Source: CAXXFQ01 sp963674475
Lineage (GTDB): Bacteria > Planctomycetota > Planctomycetia > Pirellulales > Thermoguttaceae
NCBI GenBank assembly: GCA_963674475.2
Contig: CAXXFQ010000008.1
Coordinates: 372,001-436,000, forward strand
DNA: 64,000 nt
Direction of reading: 5' to 3'
Under the pieces are notes generated by a model. It was given only the letters and a program-made list of their open reading frames with translations, did not search any database and had not been told where the DNA came from. Of the stretch, positions 27,001 through 33,924 are shown one piece after another; the stretch's first letter is position 1; each line of letters starts with the position of its first letter. Position numbers and translations under genes: made by a program.

Positions 27001-27830
27001 AGGTCACTAATTGCGGCAATCTTTGCAGTGATTATAGCTATATCGGCTACGATCCTGATTCGACAGGCGAGGTGACTATAGACGGGGCTGGTTCGAGATG
27101 GAACTCCGACCGTCTTCACATTGGCGAAAATGGCAAAGGAACATTAAATATCACCGGAGGAGGTGTAGTTGCTGGTCACAGTGAACAAAGCATAGGCTAC
27201 GGGAGAAATTCGACAGGAGAGGTAACCGTTGACGGGGCCGGTTCGATCTGGGGCGCAAGAGAGCTCTTTGTTGGCTACTATGGCAGTGGGACCCTGAATA
27301 TCACCGGTGGCGGGGCCGTGACTTCTAGTTTTAGTAACGTGTGTATCGGCGGCAAATCTGGTTCGACAGGTGAAGTGACCGTTGCGGGAATTGGTTCAAG
27401 ATTGTTTTGTGAGGAGAAGCTCGGGGTTGGCTCTCAAGGTCATGGCACGTTGACTATTACCGACGGTGGCCTAGTTAGCGTGGAGTCATCCCTCTGGATC
27501 GATATAGATTGCGATGGCGACAGCTTTGTCAATATGTCGACCGGCGGGATGCTTGCGCTTTTCGGAGAGGCGGATGCTTCCGGTTCGATTGACGAATTTT
27601 TAGGGCTGGTCGAGGGGGCCGACGCGATTCGGTATTGGGACGGGCTGGACTGGGCCCATATTTCCGACGCGACGATGGGAGAGGATTATTGGCTTGAGTA
27701 TCAGACCATCGGCGATCTGGCCGGGTATACGATGCTGACGGTCGGGGTGGTGCCGGTTCCGGAACCGGGCGCGGTTGCCTTGATTCTGATCGGGCTGGGG
27801 ACGCTCTTGGCGGTTCGACGCCGAAGGTAG
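24069..27830 (+). CDS. PEP-CTERM surface protein with ~15 T5SS/PEP-CTERM-associated repeats
   Basis: The 1253-residue protein has a signal peptide (CAILAVTISLTSPLAAA), about 15 repeats of roughly 48 residues with consensus YIGYxSGSTGEVTVDGAGST, W, then LxVGxxGxGTLNITNGG, and a C-terminal PEP-CTERM sorting tail (VPEPGAVALILIGLGTLLA then RRRR). The repeats predict a long beta-solenoid. Three longer blocks (IHFDNGTLTT...FDATHG...GAGYGGVGTMRIS) interrupt the array near residues 135, 590 and 800. PEP-CTERM proteins are processed by an exosortase; none is encoded here. It starts after AGGAG at 24058. Its codon choice looks more AT-rich than that of flanking genes. Confidence 0.9.
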   Translation: MLKWAVYLRCAILAVTISLTSPLAAAIYSTGDVNPSDPSTWDSSTRANIGYNGTGSVTADGGSDLVSEYGIIGYYSGSTGEVTVDGFGSTWNSRFLFVGGGDSGTLNITNGGAVTVQGSTRVALNPGSSGKIHFDNGTLTTGCLYSSSDDLTGTGTINTHALVSDVNLVFDTTHGLNQTIYMKDNPGQNIAVNLDIDGTGSLGGGYRGVGTMSISDGVIVESTKGYLGYESGSTGVSTINGAGSAWNNSGDLNIGYEGSGTLNIADGGAVSNGTSYLGYQSGSTGVATVTGAGSTWFSYGLFVGKSGNGSLNICDSGTLTSGTGYIGERSGSIGEATVDGAGSIWNLSTLHIGSSGKGTLTISNGGVVTPHSGTLIGYKPGSTGEVNVDGTGSTLNNNYHGHMYIGYEGAGALKITNGGTVNYDEQSYIGYKTGARGEVTVDGTGSTWNTSEGLTVGNGTLNITNGGTVNNGGGIIGSYSGSFGQVTVDGAGSSWNHTGGLYIRRGIMDITNGGTVSSGYSGIDGSKSTSTNEVTVDGAGSAWNITENFRVGSTGRAKLNITNGGMVTVEKDTSLDRYNKSSGEIHFDNGTLTTRSFLGACDDLTGMGTINTNGLICDVDLVFDATHGFSQTFTMEDEKRNITVNLDVDGSGIMGAGYGGVGTMRISDGITLDSPQGYIGYESGSTGEVTVDGPGSTWNASVLEVGNFGNGTLNIINGGAVNSNPNLGWGGHYIGYASGSTGNVTVDGAGSTWTNSKDLSVGHSGSGTLNITGGGTVTVERDTRVASESGSSGRIHFDNGTLTTHNFLGARDDLTGTGIINTNGLASDVDLVFDATHGFNQTFTMEDEERNITVNLDVDGSGIMGAGYGGVGTMRISNGITLDSPQGYIGYKSGSKGEVTIDGAGSTWASSGEIFVGHEGSGTLTITDGGAMDSNNRGCYGYVGYKADSTGEVTIDGDGSIWNSRALHIGSSGNGAIKVTNCGNLCSDYSYIGYDPDSTGEVTIDGAGSRWNSDRLHIGENGKGTLNITGGGVVAGHSEQSIGYGRNSTGEVTVDGAGSIWGARELFVGYYGSGTLNITGGGAVTSSFSNVCIGGKSGSTGEVTVAGIGSRLFCEEKLGVGSQGHGTLTITDGGLVSVESSLWIDIDCDGDSFVNMSTGGMLALFGEADASGSIDEFLGLVEGADAIRYWDGLDWAHISDATMGEDYWLEYQTIGDLAGYTMLTVGVVPVPEPGAVALILIGLGTLLAVRRRR
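25807..26760 (+). repeat. Recent ~320-bp duplication inside the PEP-CTERM gene
   Basis: 25807-26130 and 26437-26760 are nearly identical at the DNA level with a 630-bp offset, including shared runs around GGCTACATCGGCTA and ATTATGGGGGCCGGTTATGG. An older, more diverged third copy lies at about 24450-24770. Confidence 0.85.
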
Positions 27831-28027
27831 TAGAACTGTACGATAGGAAAGAATCCGAAAACCGGCCGGACCAGTGTCGGAAGATAGTTTGTTTAGTAGT
27901 TCACTCAAAAACGAAGGCCCGAATCGAACGGGGGACTTTTCGACTACCACTCTTTGGGTTCGGGATGAGGTTTTGGGACGGCTTTTGACCCCAGAAAGAG
28001 TGCGGGAAAAGTCGACCAAAAAGGTCA

Positions 28028-28047
28028 CTACTACTTTCTACTACTTT
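28028..28047. repeat. Tandem CTACTACTTT decamers at the right end of the island
   Basis: Two perfect head-to-tail copies, identical to the decamer of the inverted repeat at 18207-18227. They lie in the 296-bp gap between the PEP-CTERM gene and murA. Confidence 0.7.
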
Positions 28048-28126
28048 TCAAAATCGTCGATACGACGAAACCTCGTAAAAACAAGCGTTTTTTTGCGGCA
28101 GGCCCTCCGAGGGTCCGTCCCCTTTT

Positions 28127-29404
28127 TTAATTAGCTTCAATTCGACGGATCTTTGCTCCCAAGCGGCGGAGTTTTTCGTTGAGCCGGTCGTAACCGCGGT
28201 CGAGGTGTTCGAGTCCGAAGACGCGGCTGGTCCCTTCGGCGGCCAAGGCGGCCACGACCAAGGCGGCCGTCGCACGCAGGTCACCGCCGGTCACGTCGGC
28301 GCCGGTCAGTCGGGTGCGGCCATGAACGACCGCGCCCGCCTCGCTCCACTGGGCTTTGGCTCCCAATCGGGCCAGCTCGTCGAGATGGCCAAATCGTTCC
28401 GGAAAGACTCGGTCACTGATGCGGCTTTTCCCTTCGACTTGGGTCGCAAGGGCGGTCCAGATCGGCTGCAGGTCGGTCGGCATTCCCGGGTAAGGGGCCG
28501 CCTGGATCGACAGCGGCTTTCGCAAAACGCCGGTCGAGCGCAAAACGATTCGATCGTCTTTGGTTGAAATCGAATCACCCAGTTGAAAAAATTTTTCAAG
28601 CGGGGCACACATTGCGGAAGGGTCGGCCCCGGTTAGCTCGATCGACCCGCCGGTCGCCGCCGTGGCCATCAACAACGTGGCCGCTTCGATCCGGTCGGGG
28701 ATCACCCGATGGACCACGTTGCGCTCTAAACGGTCGACCCCCTCGACCCGGATGGTCGAGCTGCCAAGACCGTCGATCTTTGCACCCAAACCGAGCAACA
28801 TCCGGCCAAAATCGACCACCTCCGGTTCGGTCGCCGCAGAGTGAATCGTTGTTTCCCCCTCAGCCAACACGGCTGCTGAAAGCAGATTGGTCGTCCCGGT
28901 CACCGTCGGGCCGAATTGACCTTGAAGCGAAACGGTCGCCCCCCGGAGTCGGTCGACCTGCCCAATGACGTAGCCGTGTTTAAGTTGAAACGTTGCCCCC
29001 AACGCCGTCAGGCCGGCAAGATGAAGATCGACCGGTCGCGGACCGATCGAACAACCGCCCGGAAGCGCGACTGTCGCCTTGCCGCGTCGTGCCAGAAGCG
29101 GTCCCAAGACGCAAAAACCGGCCCGCATCCGTCCGACCAAATCGTAGTCGGCTCGGCAAGATCCGTTTGAATCGGCTTGGAGAATCAATCCGTTCGCCCC
29201 GGTCCAGGTGACTTCCACGCCCAGTCGGCCGAGAATGGCTGCAAGGGTAGAAACGTCGCTGACCCGCGGCACCCCCTCAAGACGAACCGGCCGATCGGTC
29301 AGGATGGCGGCGGCCATCATCGGCAGCGTCGCATTTTTTGACCCGGCCACCTCGACCGTTCCTTGAAGCGGCGTGCCGCCATCGATTTCGAAATAGGACG
29401 CCAA
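28127..29404 (-). CDS. murA: UDP-N-acetylglucosamine 1-carboxyvinyltransferase
   Basis: The 425-residue enzyme catalyses the first committed step of peptidoglycan synthesis, adding enolpyruvate to UDP-GlcNAc. VAGSKNATLPMMAAAIL at the N-terminus, the active-site loop LPGGCSIGPRPVDLH with the catalytic Cys (fosfomycin target), and DRIEAATLLMATAATGG are all present. The start codon is TTG at 29404 after AAGGT; no ATG fits. Presence of an intact murA agrees with reports that planctomycetes do make peptidoglycan. It is the first core gene to the right of the island. Confidence 0.95.
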   Translation of the reverse strand: MASYFEIDGGTPLQGTVEVAGSKNATLPMMAAAILTDRPVRLEGVPRVSDVSTLAAILGRLGVEVTWTGANGLILQADSNGSCRADYDLVGRMRAGFCVLGPLLARRGKATVALPGGCSIGPRPVDLHLAGLTALGATFQLKHGYVIGQVDRLRGATVSLQGQFGPTVTGTTNLLSAAVLAEGETTIHSAATEPEVVDFGRMLLGLGAKIDGLGSSTIRVEGVDRLERNVVHRVIPDRIEAATLLMATAATGGSIELTGADPSAMCAPLEKFFQLGDSISTKDDRIVLRSTGVLRKPLSIQAAPYPGMPTDLQPIWTALATQVEGKSRISDRVFPERFGHLDELARLGAKAQWSEAGAVVHGRTRLTGADVTGGDLRATAALVVAALAAEGTSRVFGLEHLDRGYDRLNEKLRRLGAKIRRIEAN

Positions 29405-29510
29405 CGGTAGACCTTTTTATGATTTGGTTAACAGCCTGTTGAAAAACCGGCTGCAGGAGGAGAGCGTATTGTACCAGCCGCTCCCACGTAATAAAAGTGA
29501 TTCTACGAAA

Positions 29511-29545
29511 ACGGGCCCCGAGGTTTTCACTCCTCGGAGCCCGTG
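29511..29545 (-). terminator. Terminator after the HDOD gene
   Basis: ACGGGC with CCGAGG pairs with CCTCGG and GCCCGT around a short loop, with T-rich flank on the minus-strand side. It separates the HDOD gene from murA. Confidence 0.6.
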
Positions 29546-29613
29546 GTTTTACTGTTTTGGTACGGTGTCGAAGCCCCACTGGTTTTGAGCAAAACGCTTC
29601 AATCCGATTCGGC

Positions 29614-30558
29614 TTAATGAACGGCCTTTTCGAGAACCGGGACTTCGTTTTTCTGTTCCAAGGCCGTGTCGTAGTGTTCGACCAGGGTGGTCCCTTCGAC
29701 GCCGATTTTCAAGACAGGAGCGACTTCCGAGAAGTGTTTGTCGACCATCTTGAAGAGCTCGCGAACTTCGGGCATCTCGGGCTTTTTGATCTTTTGATAG
29801 TAGTCGCAAAACTGGTCCATCTCGGTCCAGAATTCACAACTGCCCGAGGGCAGAAAGGCGGACAGTGCGACCGCCAAGGTGGCTTCCGAAGCGTGGGGAT
29901 CGTTGGTCCACTTTTCCAGATCGGCATGCTGCTCGATAAGAATGCCGAACGCTTCTGGAAGATTCCACTGACGGGCAATCATACCGCCCGCCTCCGCATG
30001 ATTCCAACCGAAATACTTTCTCTCGAGCGTCGAAAGCCGGTGGTGGCTCGAGGCGGTCGCGTCAAGCAATTTGGTGTAGACCGAAGCCATATTTTTCGAC
30101 AACAGGGGAATCGCCATATCCTGGAGCAACGCGGCCGCGAACGCCTCTTCGGCATCTTTGAGACCGAGCTGTTTTCCGACGACTCGGGCAAACAGGCCAC
30201 GATAGAGCGAATCGCGCCAGAGTATTCGTAAATTGAACGGTCCGCATTTGGGATCGGGCATCAGACTGAACACAGCGCTCCAGAGCGCGAAGTTTTTGAT
30301 CGTCCGGACGCCGACCAAGTTGATCGCCAGCTTGATGTTGGAAATCTCATGCGAAAAGCCAAAGTACGAGGAGTTGACGAAGCGGAGAACCTGACCGGTC
30401 AAACCGGGGTCCGATTCGATCGGAACGGCAAACTCCTCAGGGCCGTTGCTGGGGTTCTGGGAAAGTTCGAGCAGACTGATCGCGCTTTGCGGCAACGCGG
30501 GCAGCTGAGCCTGCTCGACGGCCTTTTTCAAATCGACTTTGGAGGTTGATTGAGACAT
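29614..30558 (-). CDS. HDOD domain protein
   Basis: This 314-residue protein consists mainly of an HDOD domain: QLPALPQSAISLLELSQNP, IESDPGLTGQVLRFVNSSYF, ISNIKLAINLVGVRTIKNF and LLQDMAIPLLSKN. HDOD domains resemble HD phosphohydrolases without the catalytic metal ligands and act in signalling, often in chemotaxis, motility or stress regulation. No fused output domain is visible. It starts at ATG 30558 and stands alone. Confidence 0.88.
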   Translation of the reverse strand: MSQSTSKVDLKKAVEQAQLPALPQSAISLLELSQNPSNGPEEFAVPIESDPGLTGQVLRFVNSSYFGFSHEISNIKLAINLVGVRTIKNFALWSAVFSLMPDPKCGPFNLRILWRDSLYRGLFARVVGKQLGLKDAEEAFAAALLQDMAIPLLSKNMASVYTKLLDATASSHHRLSTLERKYFGWNHAEAGGMIARQWNLPEAFGILIEQHADLEKWTNDPHASEATLAVALSAFLPSGSCEFWTEMDQFCDYYQKIKKPEMPEVRELFKMVDKHFSEVAPVLKIGVEGTTLVEHYDTALEQKNEVPVLEKAVH

Positions 30559-31043
30559 GGTTTTTTGGTTACCCCTTTACTCAGCCCCAGGAAAAAATGT
30601 GAACACTTCGAAAAGGGTTTTTTTCTTCTCGACCCATCATGAGAAGTATAGGCCGTGAAACGCCTTCGAGCAAAAAGAGCCCTCTTCCTCTTCTTCACGA
30701 TTGGAACCCCCTTTCAGCAGTGGTCTATTACCTCTTTGCCGAGGGGGTGACGAACCGGATTTCGAGAGTGGATGCTGCCGCTGGGTGGGGGGTTGTCTCC
30801 TGGAGGATTTGGTTGTCTTTTCGCCACAAGGGGGGCCCTTTTTTGGTTGCAAGAAAGCGACAAGGGGAAAAGAGGGTCATTTCTCTTAATCTTTTTCTGG
30901 CAGGGACTTACGGTTTCTCGCGTATTGACTTAATCGAATCGGTCCGCTATTTGCGTTGGTTTCCTTCAATAAATCGACCCGAATCGAGGCACGCTTCGGA
31001 TCGCCTTTTCCGCCCCCGTTTTGACTCATTTCCGATTTCGATA
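30559..31043. other. Intergenic stretch upstream of a small membrane-protein gene
   Basis: A plus-strand frame is open from 30639 but reads like non-coding sequence (Ser/Lys/Gly mixture) until the ATG at 31044. Nothing else is recognised. Confidence 0.4.
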
Positions 31044-31316
31044 ATGCGAACGATTGTCGTCCTCATTTTGATGCTTTTTTTGGTCGGCTGGATCTTGAGT
31101 CTGGTTGCTTTCGATCCTGTGGTGCTGGCGGTCTCTTCCGAGTCGCAGTCTCCCATGTCGGCCGGTTGGCGCCGGACCGCCGACGGTTGGGAATCGACCG
31201 CCGATTGGTATGCCCCGGGGTATGAAATCTCGGACCCAAGATTGGACCCATTGACGCTAACCTCGGTGCTGCTTTTTTTCTCCTTTGGTTGCCTCTATTT
31301 CATGGCCGAGGATTGA
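31044..31316 (+). CDS. Small membrane protein, unknown
   Basis: From ATG 31044 the product is 90 residues. A first membrane segment (IVVLILMLFLVGWILSLVAF) is followed by a soluble loop (GWRRTADGWESTADWYAPGY) and a second hydrophobic segment (LTLTSVLLFFSFGCLYF). The upstream open frame back to 30639 looks non-coding, so this start is preferred, although no strong Shine-Dalgarno is visible. The family is not recognised. Confidence 0.5.
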   Translation: MRTIVVLILMLFLVGWILSLVAFDPVVLAVSSESQSPMSAGWRRTADGWESTADWYAPGYEISDPRLDPLTLTSVLLFFSFGCLYFMAED

Positions 31317-31616
31317 TCGAACCTTTGCTCACTTTCATGACACGCCCCCTCCCTTAAAGTGGGGGGGTATTTTAATTTCGGCCAAGGGAAAGATAAGCCC
31401 GCGCTGACGCCAGGAGAAGTCTCGCGAACTGCGTATTTCCTCCATTCTCGGATCTCTCTCCCCCTCGTTCTGGGAGGAAAAAAAGGTTTTTGTCCTTTTT
31501 TCTGATTTTTCTGCACGGATTCCCTTTTGGGTTCCCACTACCCTGATAGAAGTTTCGAGCTTGCGACGCTTCTTTTCTTTTCAGGTGGACCTTTCTCCAA
31601 CAGAGGAATCAATCCG
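31317..31616. other. Intergenic stretch with a G/C hairpin
   Basis: CCCCCTCCC pairs with GGGGGGG around TTAAAGT at about 31344-31366, followed by ATTTT: a likely terminator for the small membrane-protein gene. The rest is leader for the next gene. Confidence 0.45.
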
Positions 31617-33812
31617 ATGCGTTTGACCTTACGAACGTTGTTGGCCTATATCGACGAGATTCTCGACCCCAAGGAGGCCGGGGATTTTAAGGAACGAATT
31701 AACCAGAGTGAGATGGCGACGAATCTGCTTTATCGGATTCGCGACGTCATGCGACGCCTTCGGTTAAAGGCCCCCTCGGTCGATGATCGGGGTGATGGAC
31801 TCGATCCGAACACGGTTTCGGAATATCTCGACAATGTTCTTCCCGACGATCGGGTCCCCGATTTCGAACGGGTCTGCCTCGAATCGGACATGCAACTGGC
31901 CGAAGTCGCCTCGTGTCACCAGATCTTGGCCATCGTTCTGGGCGAAGGGGCGGAGATCGAAGAAGCGACGATTCAGCATATGTATCAATTGCCGGAAGTG
32001 GCGGCCGAACAGGCCCTCATGGCTCGACAACAGACCGAAGTGGGGATGGCTCCGACCGACGATAGTCCTACGCCTCCTCCGGTGGTCGACCAAGGGGCCG
32101 ATACTTCGGAGACGCCTCCCCCCTCGCCTAAAGTGGAAGTTCCCGGGTATTTGCGTCAGCCGACAAGACGACCTTCTCATTTGGTCCCCGGATTAATCTT
32201 GATTTTTGTCGTCCTTTGTGTCGCGACGATCGGCTTGGCCCTCAACGGAAAGCTGGCTTTCCTCGGCATTGGTCCATCGGGCGACGCCGAGCAGGTGGCG
32301 GTAAGGGCGGACGCTGCCGAAAGTCAGACCCAACCTGCCTCGACCGTTTCTTCCCCGTCCGCCGTGTCGGAGTCGGCTTCCGCGCCTGCGACTACTGCTG
32401 AACCGTCCGAGGTGCCGACGGTCACGACTCCCCCTTCCAAGGAGCCGGGCCAAGAGGCGGTCGTTCCGGTCCCGGCCAAGAAGGAAAGCGTGGAGAAACC
32501 GGCCACCGCGCCGTCGGAAACCCAACCCGACATGCCAATCAAACCGACCACGGAAACCGGACCGCCGGTGGAAACCGGACCGTCGGCGGAAAGTCAACCC
32601 GAAGCACAATCACCGGTAGCCCCGATCGAACCGGTGACAGAACCGGCCGGGGAAACGGTGGAGCAACCTGGCCGTGTGGGAACCTTGTATACCGGCAAAC
32701 GGGAAATTCTTTTGCAGTGGGACGCCAATCAAAACCAGTGGCAAAGGGTTGTGCCGCGTGCCGAGGTTCGAAGCGAGACTCCCGTGATCGCGCCTCCGAC
32801 CTTCCGGCCGGTGATCGGTTTGGCGAATTCGACCACGGTGGAACTGATCGACGGGGCGAAGATCCTTCTGGAACCAGGGCTCGAACCGGGTGTGCCGGCC
32901 GTCACTTTCACTCGGGGGCGGCTGGTGATTCAAACGGCCGGGAAACCCGATAGGAAAATCGTCCTCTCGTTGCCCGGAAGGACAGGGGTCATGACTTTGC
33001 TTGACCCCGATTCGACGGTTGCCATCGAATTGCTCCCGGTCTGGACGCGAGGGGCCAATCCGGAAGAAGTGACCTCGGAAGTGATGGCCAATCTGTACGC
33101 TATTCATGGTCGGATTGGCTGGAAGGACGGGCCCGGCACCGAATCGTCTCAGGTCGAAATCAACGGCAAAGGGGCCGAAACTCCCCGCCTTTTGATCTTG
33201 GAGGGGAATAAAGGGTTCCAAGCGATGGCGATCCCGCAATTGCCCACCTGGATCGGCGCCGCCGAACTGGGGAAGTTGGACCAAAACGCCTCGAGCTATC
33301 TCGAAGGGACGCTGGCCAACCGACCGGTTTCCTTGGCCCTTCGTGAGATGTTGGCCGATCGACGCTCCGAATTCGGACGCTTGGCGATCCGTTCGCTTTG
33401 CGAAATTGGCGAGGTTGAGCCGTTGGTCGCGACCTTGAACAATGAAAAACGAACGCCCATCTGGAGCGAAACGGTGACGGCCTTGAGAACGTTTGTTCGA
33501 CAAAGTCCCGAATCGGCCAAGAAAGTCCGTGAGGTACTGGAAAAGACGTACGGTGAACAAGGCGGCGAACTGTTCCGGATGCTTTGGGGCTATTCCGACG
33601 AACAGCTGGCCGCGGGACAAGACTCGCAGTTGGTCAAAGCGCTCGGCTCTCCCTTGCTGGCAACACGCGTGTTGGCCTACTGGACCTTGCGGGATATCGT
33701 TCCCGTTGGTCCCTATTACAAGCCGGACACCACCTTGCCCAAACGCCAGCAGGCGGCCAAGCGTTGGGAAGACCAGCAAAAGAAGGGGCTGATCCGACAC
33801 CAAAAACCGTAA
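31617..33812 (+). CDS. Conserved planctomycete-type membrane protein, Pro/Thr-rich linker, unknown
   Basis: From ATG 31617 (GAGGAA at 31602) the product has about 731 residues. The N-terminal 140 residues are helical and resemble zinc-less anti-sigma-like regions (LRTLLAYIDEILDPKEAGDF, TVSEYLDNVLPDDRVPDFER). One membrane helix (HLVPGLILIFVVLCVATIGLAL) follows near 200, then about 150 residues of low-complexity Pro/Thr/Glu/Ser (repeated METGPPVETGP-type motifs). A C-terminal domain of about 350 residues contains beta segments and helical repeats. Topology suggests a cytoplasmic head and a large extracytoplasmic domain. The function is unknown. Confidence 0.7.
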   Translation: MRLTLRTLLAYIDEILDPKEAGDFKERINQSEMATNLLYRIRDVMRRLRLKAPSVDDRGDGLDPNTVSEYLDNVLPDDRVPDFERVCLESDMQLAEVASCHQILAIVLGEGAEIEEATIQHMYQLPEVAAEQALMARQQTEVGMAPTDDSPTPPPVVDQGADTSETPPPSPKVEVPGYLRQPTRRPSHLVPGLILIFVVLCVATIGLALNGKLAFLGIGPSGDAEQVAVRADAAESQTQPASTVSSPSAVSESASAPATTAEPSEVPTVTTPPSKEPGQEAVVPVPAKKESVEKPATAPSETQPDMPIKPTTETGPPVETGPSAESQPEAQSPVAPIEPVTEPAGETVEQPGRVGTLYTGKREILLQWDANQNQWQRVVPRAEVRSETPVIAPPTFRPVIGLANSTTVELIDGAKILLEPGLEPGVPAVTFTRGRLVIQTAGKPDRKIVLSLPGRTGVMTLLDPDSTVAIELLPVWTRGANPEEVTSEVMANLYAIHGRIGWKDGPGTESSQVEINGKGAETPRLLILEGNKGFQAMAIPQLPTWIGAAELGKLDQNASSYLEGTLANRPVSLALREMLADRRSEFGRLAIRSLCEIGEVEPLVATLNNEKRTPIWSETVTALRTFVRQSPESAKKVREVLEKTYGEQGGELFRMLWGYSDEQLAAGQDSQLVKALGSPLLATRVLAYWTLRDIVPVGPYYKPDTTLPKRQQAAKRWEDQQKKGLIRHQKP

Positions 33813-33842
33813 CGGTTTTCGGCCCGTTTTTTTGAGAAAATA

Positions 33843-33883
33843 AAAAAGCAAGCGCGCCACTGGTTCGGCGTGCTTGCTTTTTT
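33843..33883. terminator. Bidirectional terminator between convergent genes
   Basis: AAAAAAGCAAGC with GCGCC pairs with GGCG and GCTTGCTTTTTTT. It serves the gene ending at 33812 and the minus-strand gene ending at 33925. Confidence 0.8.
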
Positions 33884-33924
33884 TGTGCGGTTCATTTCGT
33901 TGGTCGAAAGAGGAACGGTCGCGG

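Larger units (their letters stand above)
18131..28050. mobile_element. tRNA-Val integrated island (decayed prophage or phage satellite)
   Basis: An integrase gene begins 119 bp after the tRNA 3' end. Then come a DUF1580 protein, a broken primase-helicase, a TubC-N-like protein, a phage cos-like site and a large PEP-CTERM gene. No terminase, portal or capsid gene is present. The decamer CTACTACTTT (or its complement) occurs twice at 18207-18227 and twice at 28028-28047, bracketing the region and giving the proposed limits. I could not find a second copy of the tRNA 3' end, so the right boundary, and whether the PEP-CTERM gene belongs to the element, are inferred. Confidence 0.6.

Noticed and set aside
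27915..27950. A TTCGATT loop flanked by CCCG/CGGG on the minus strand, resembling a tRNA T arm
   Set aside because: No acceptor stem, D arm or anticodon arm can be built around it, and it does not match the tRNA-Val 3' end. It cannot serve as the right attachment site on present evidence.
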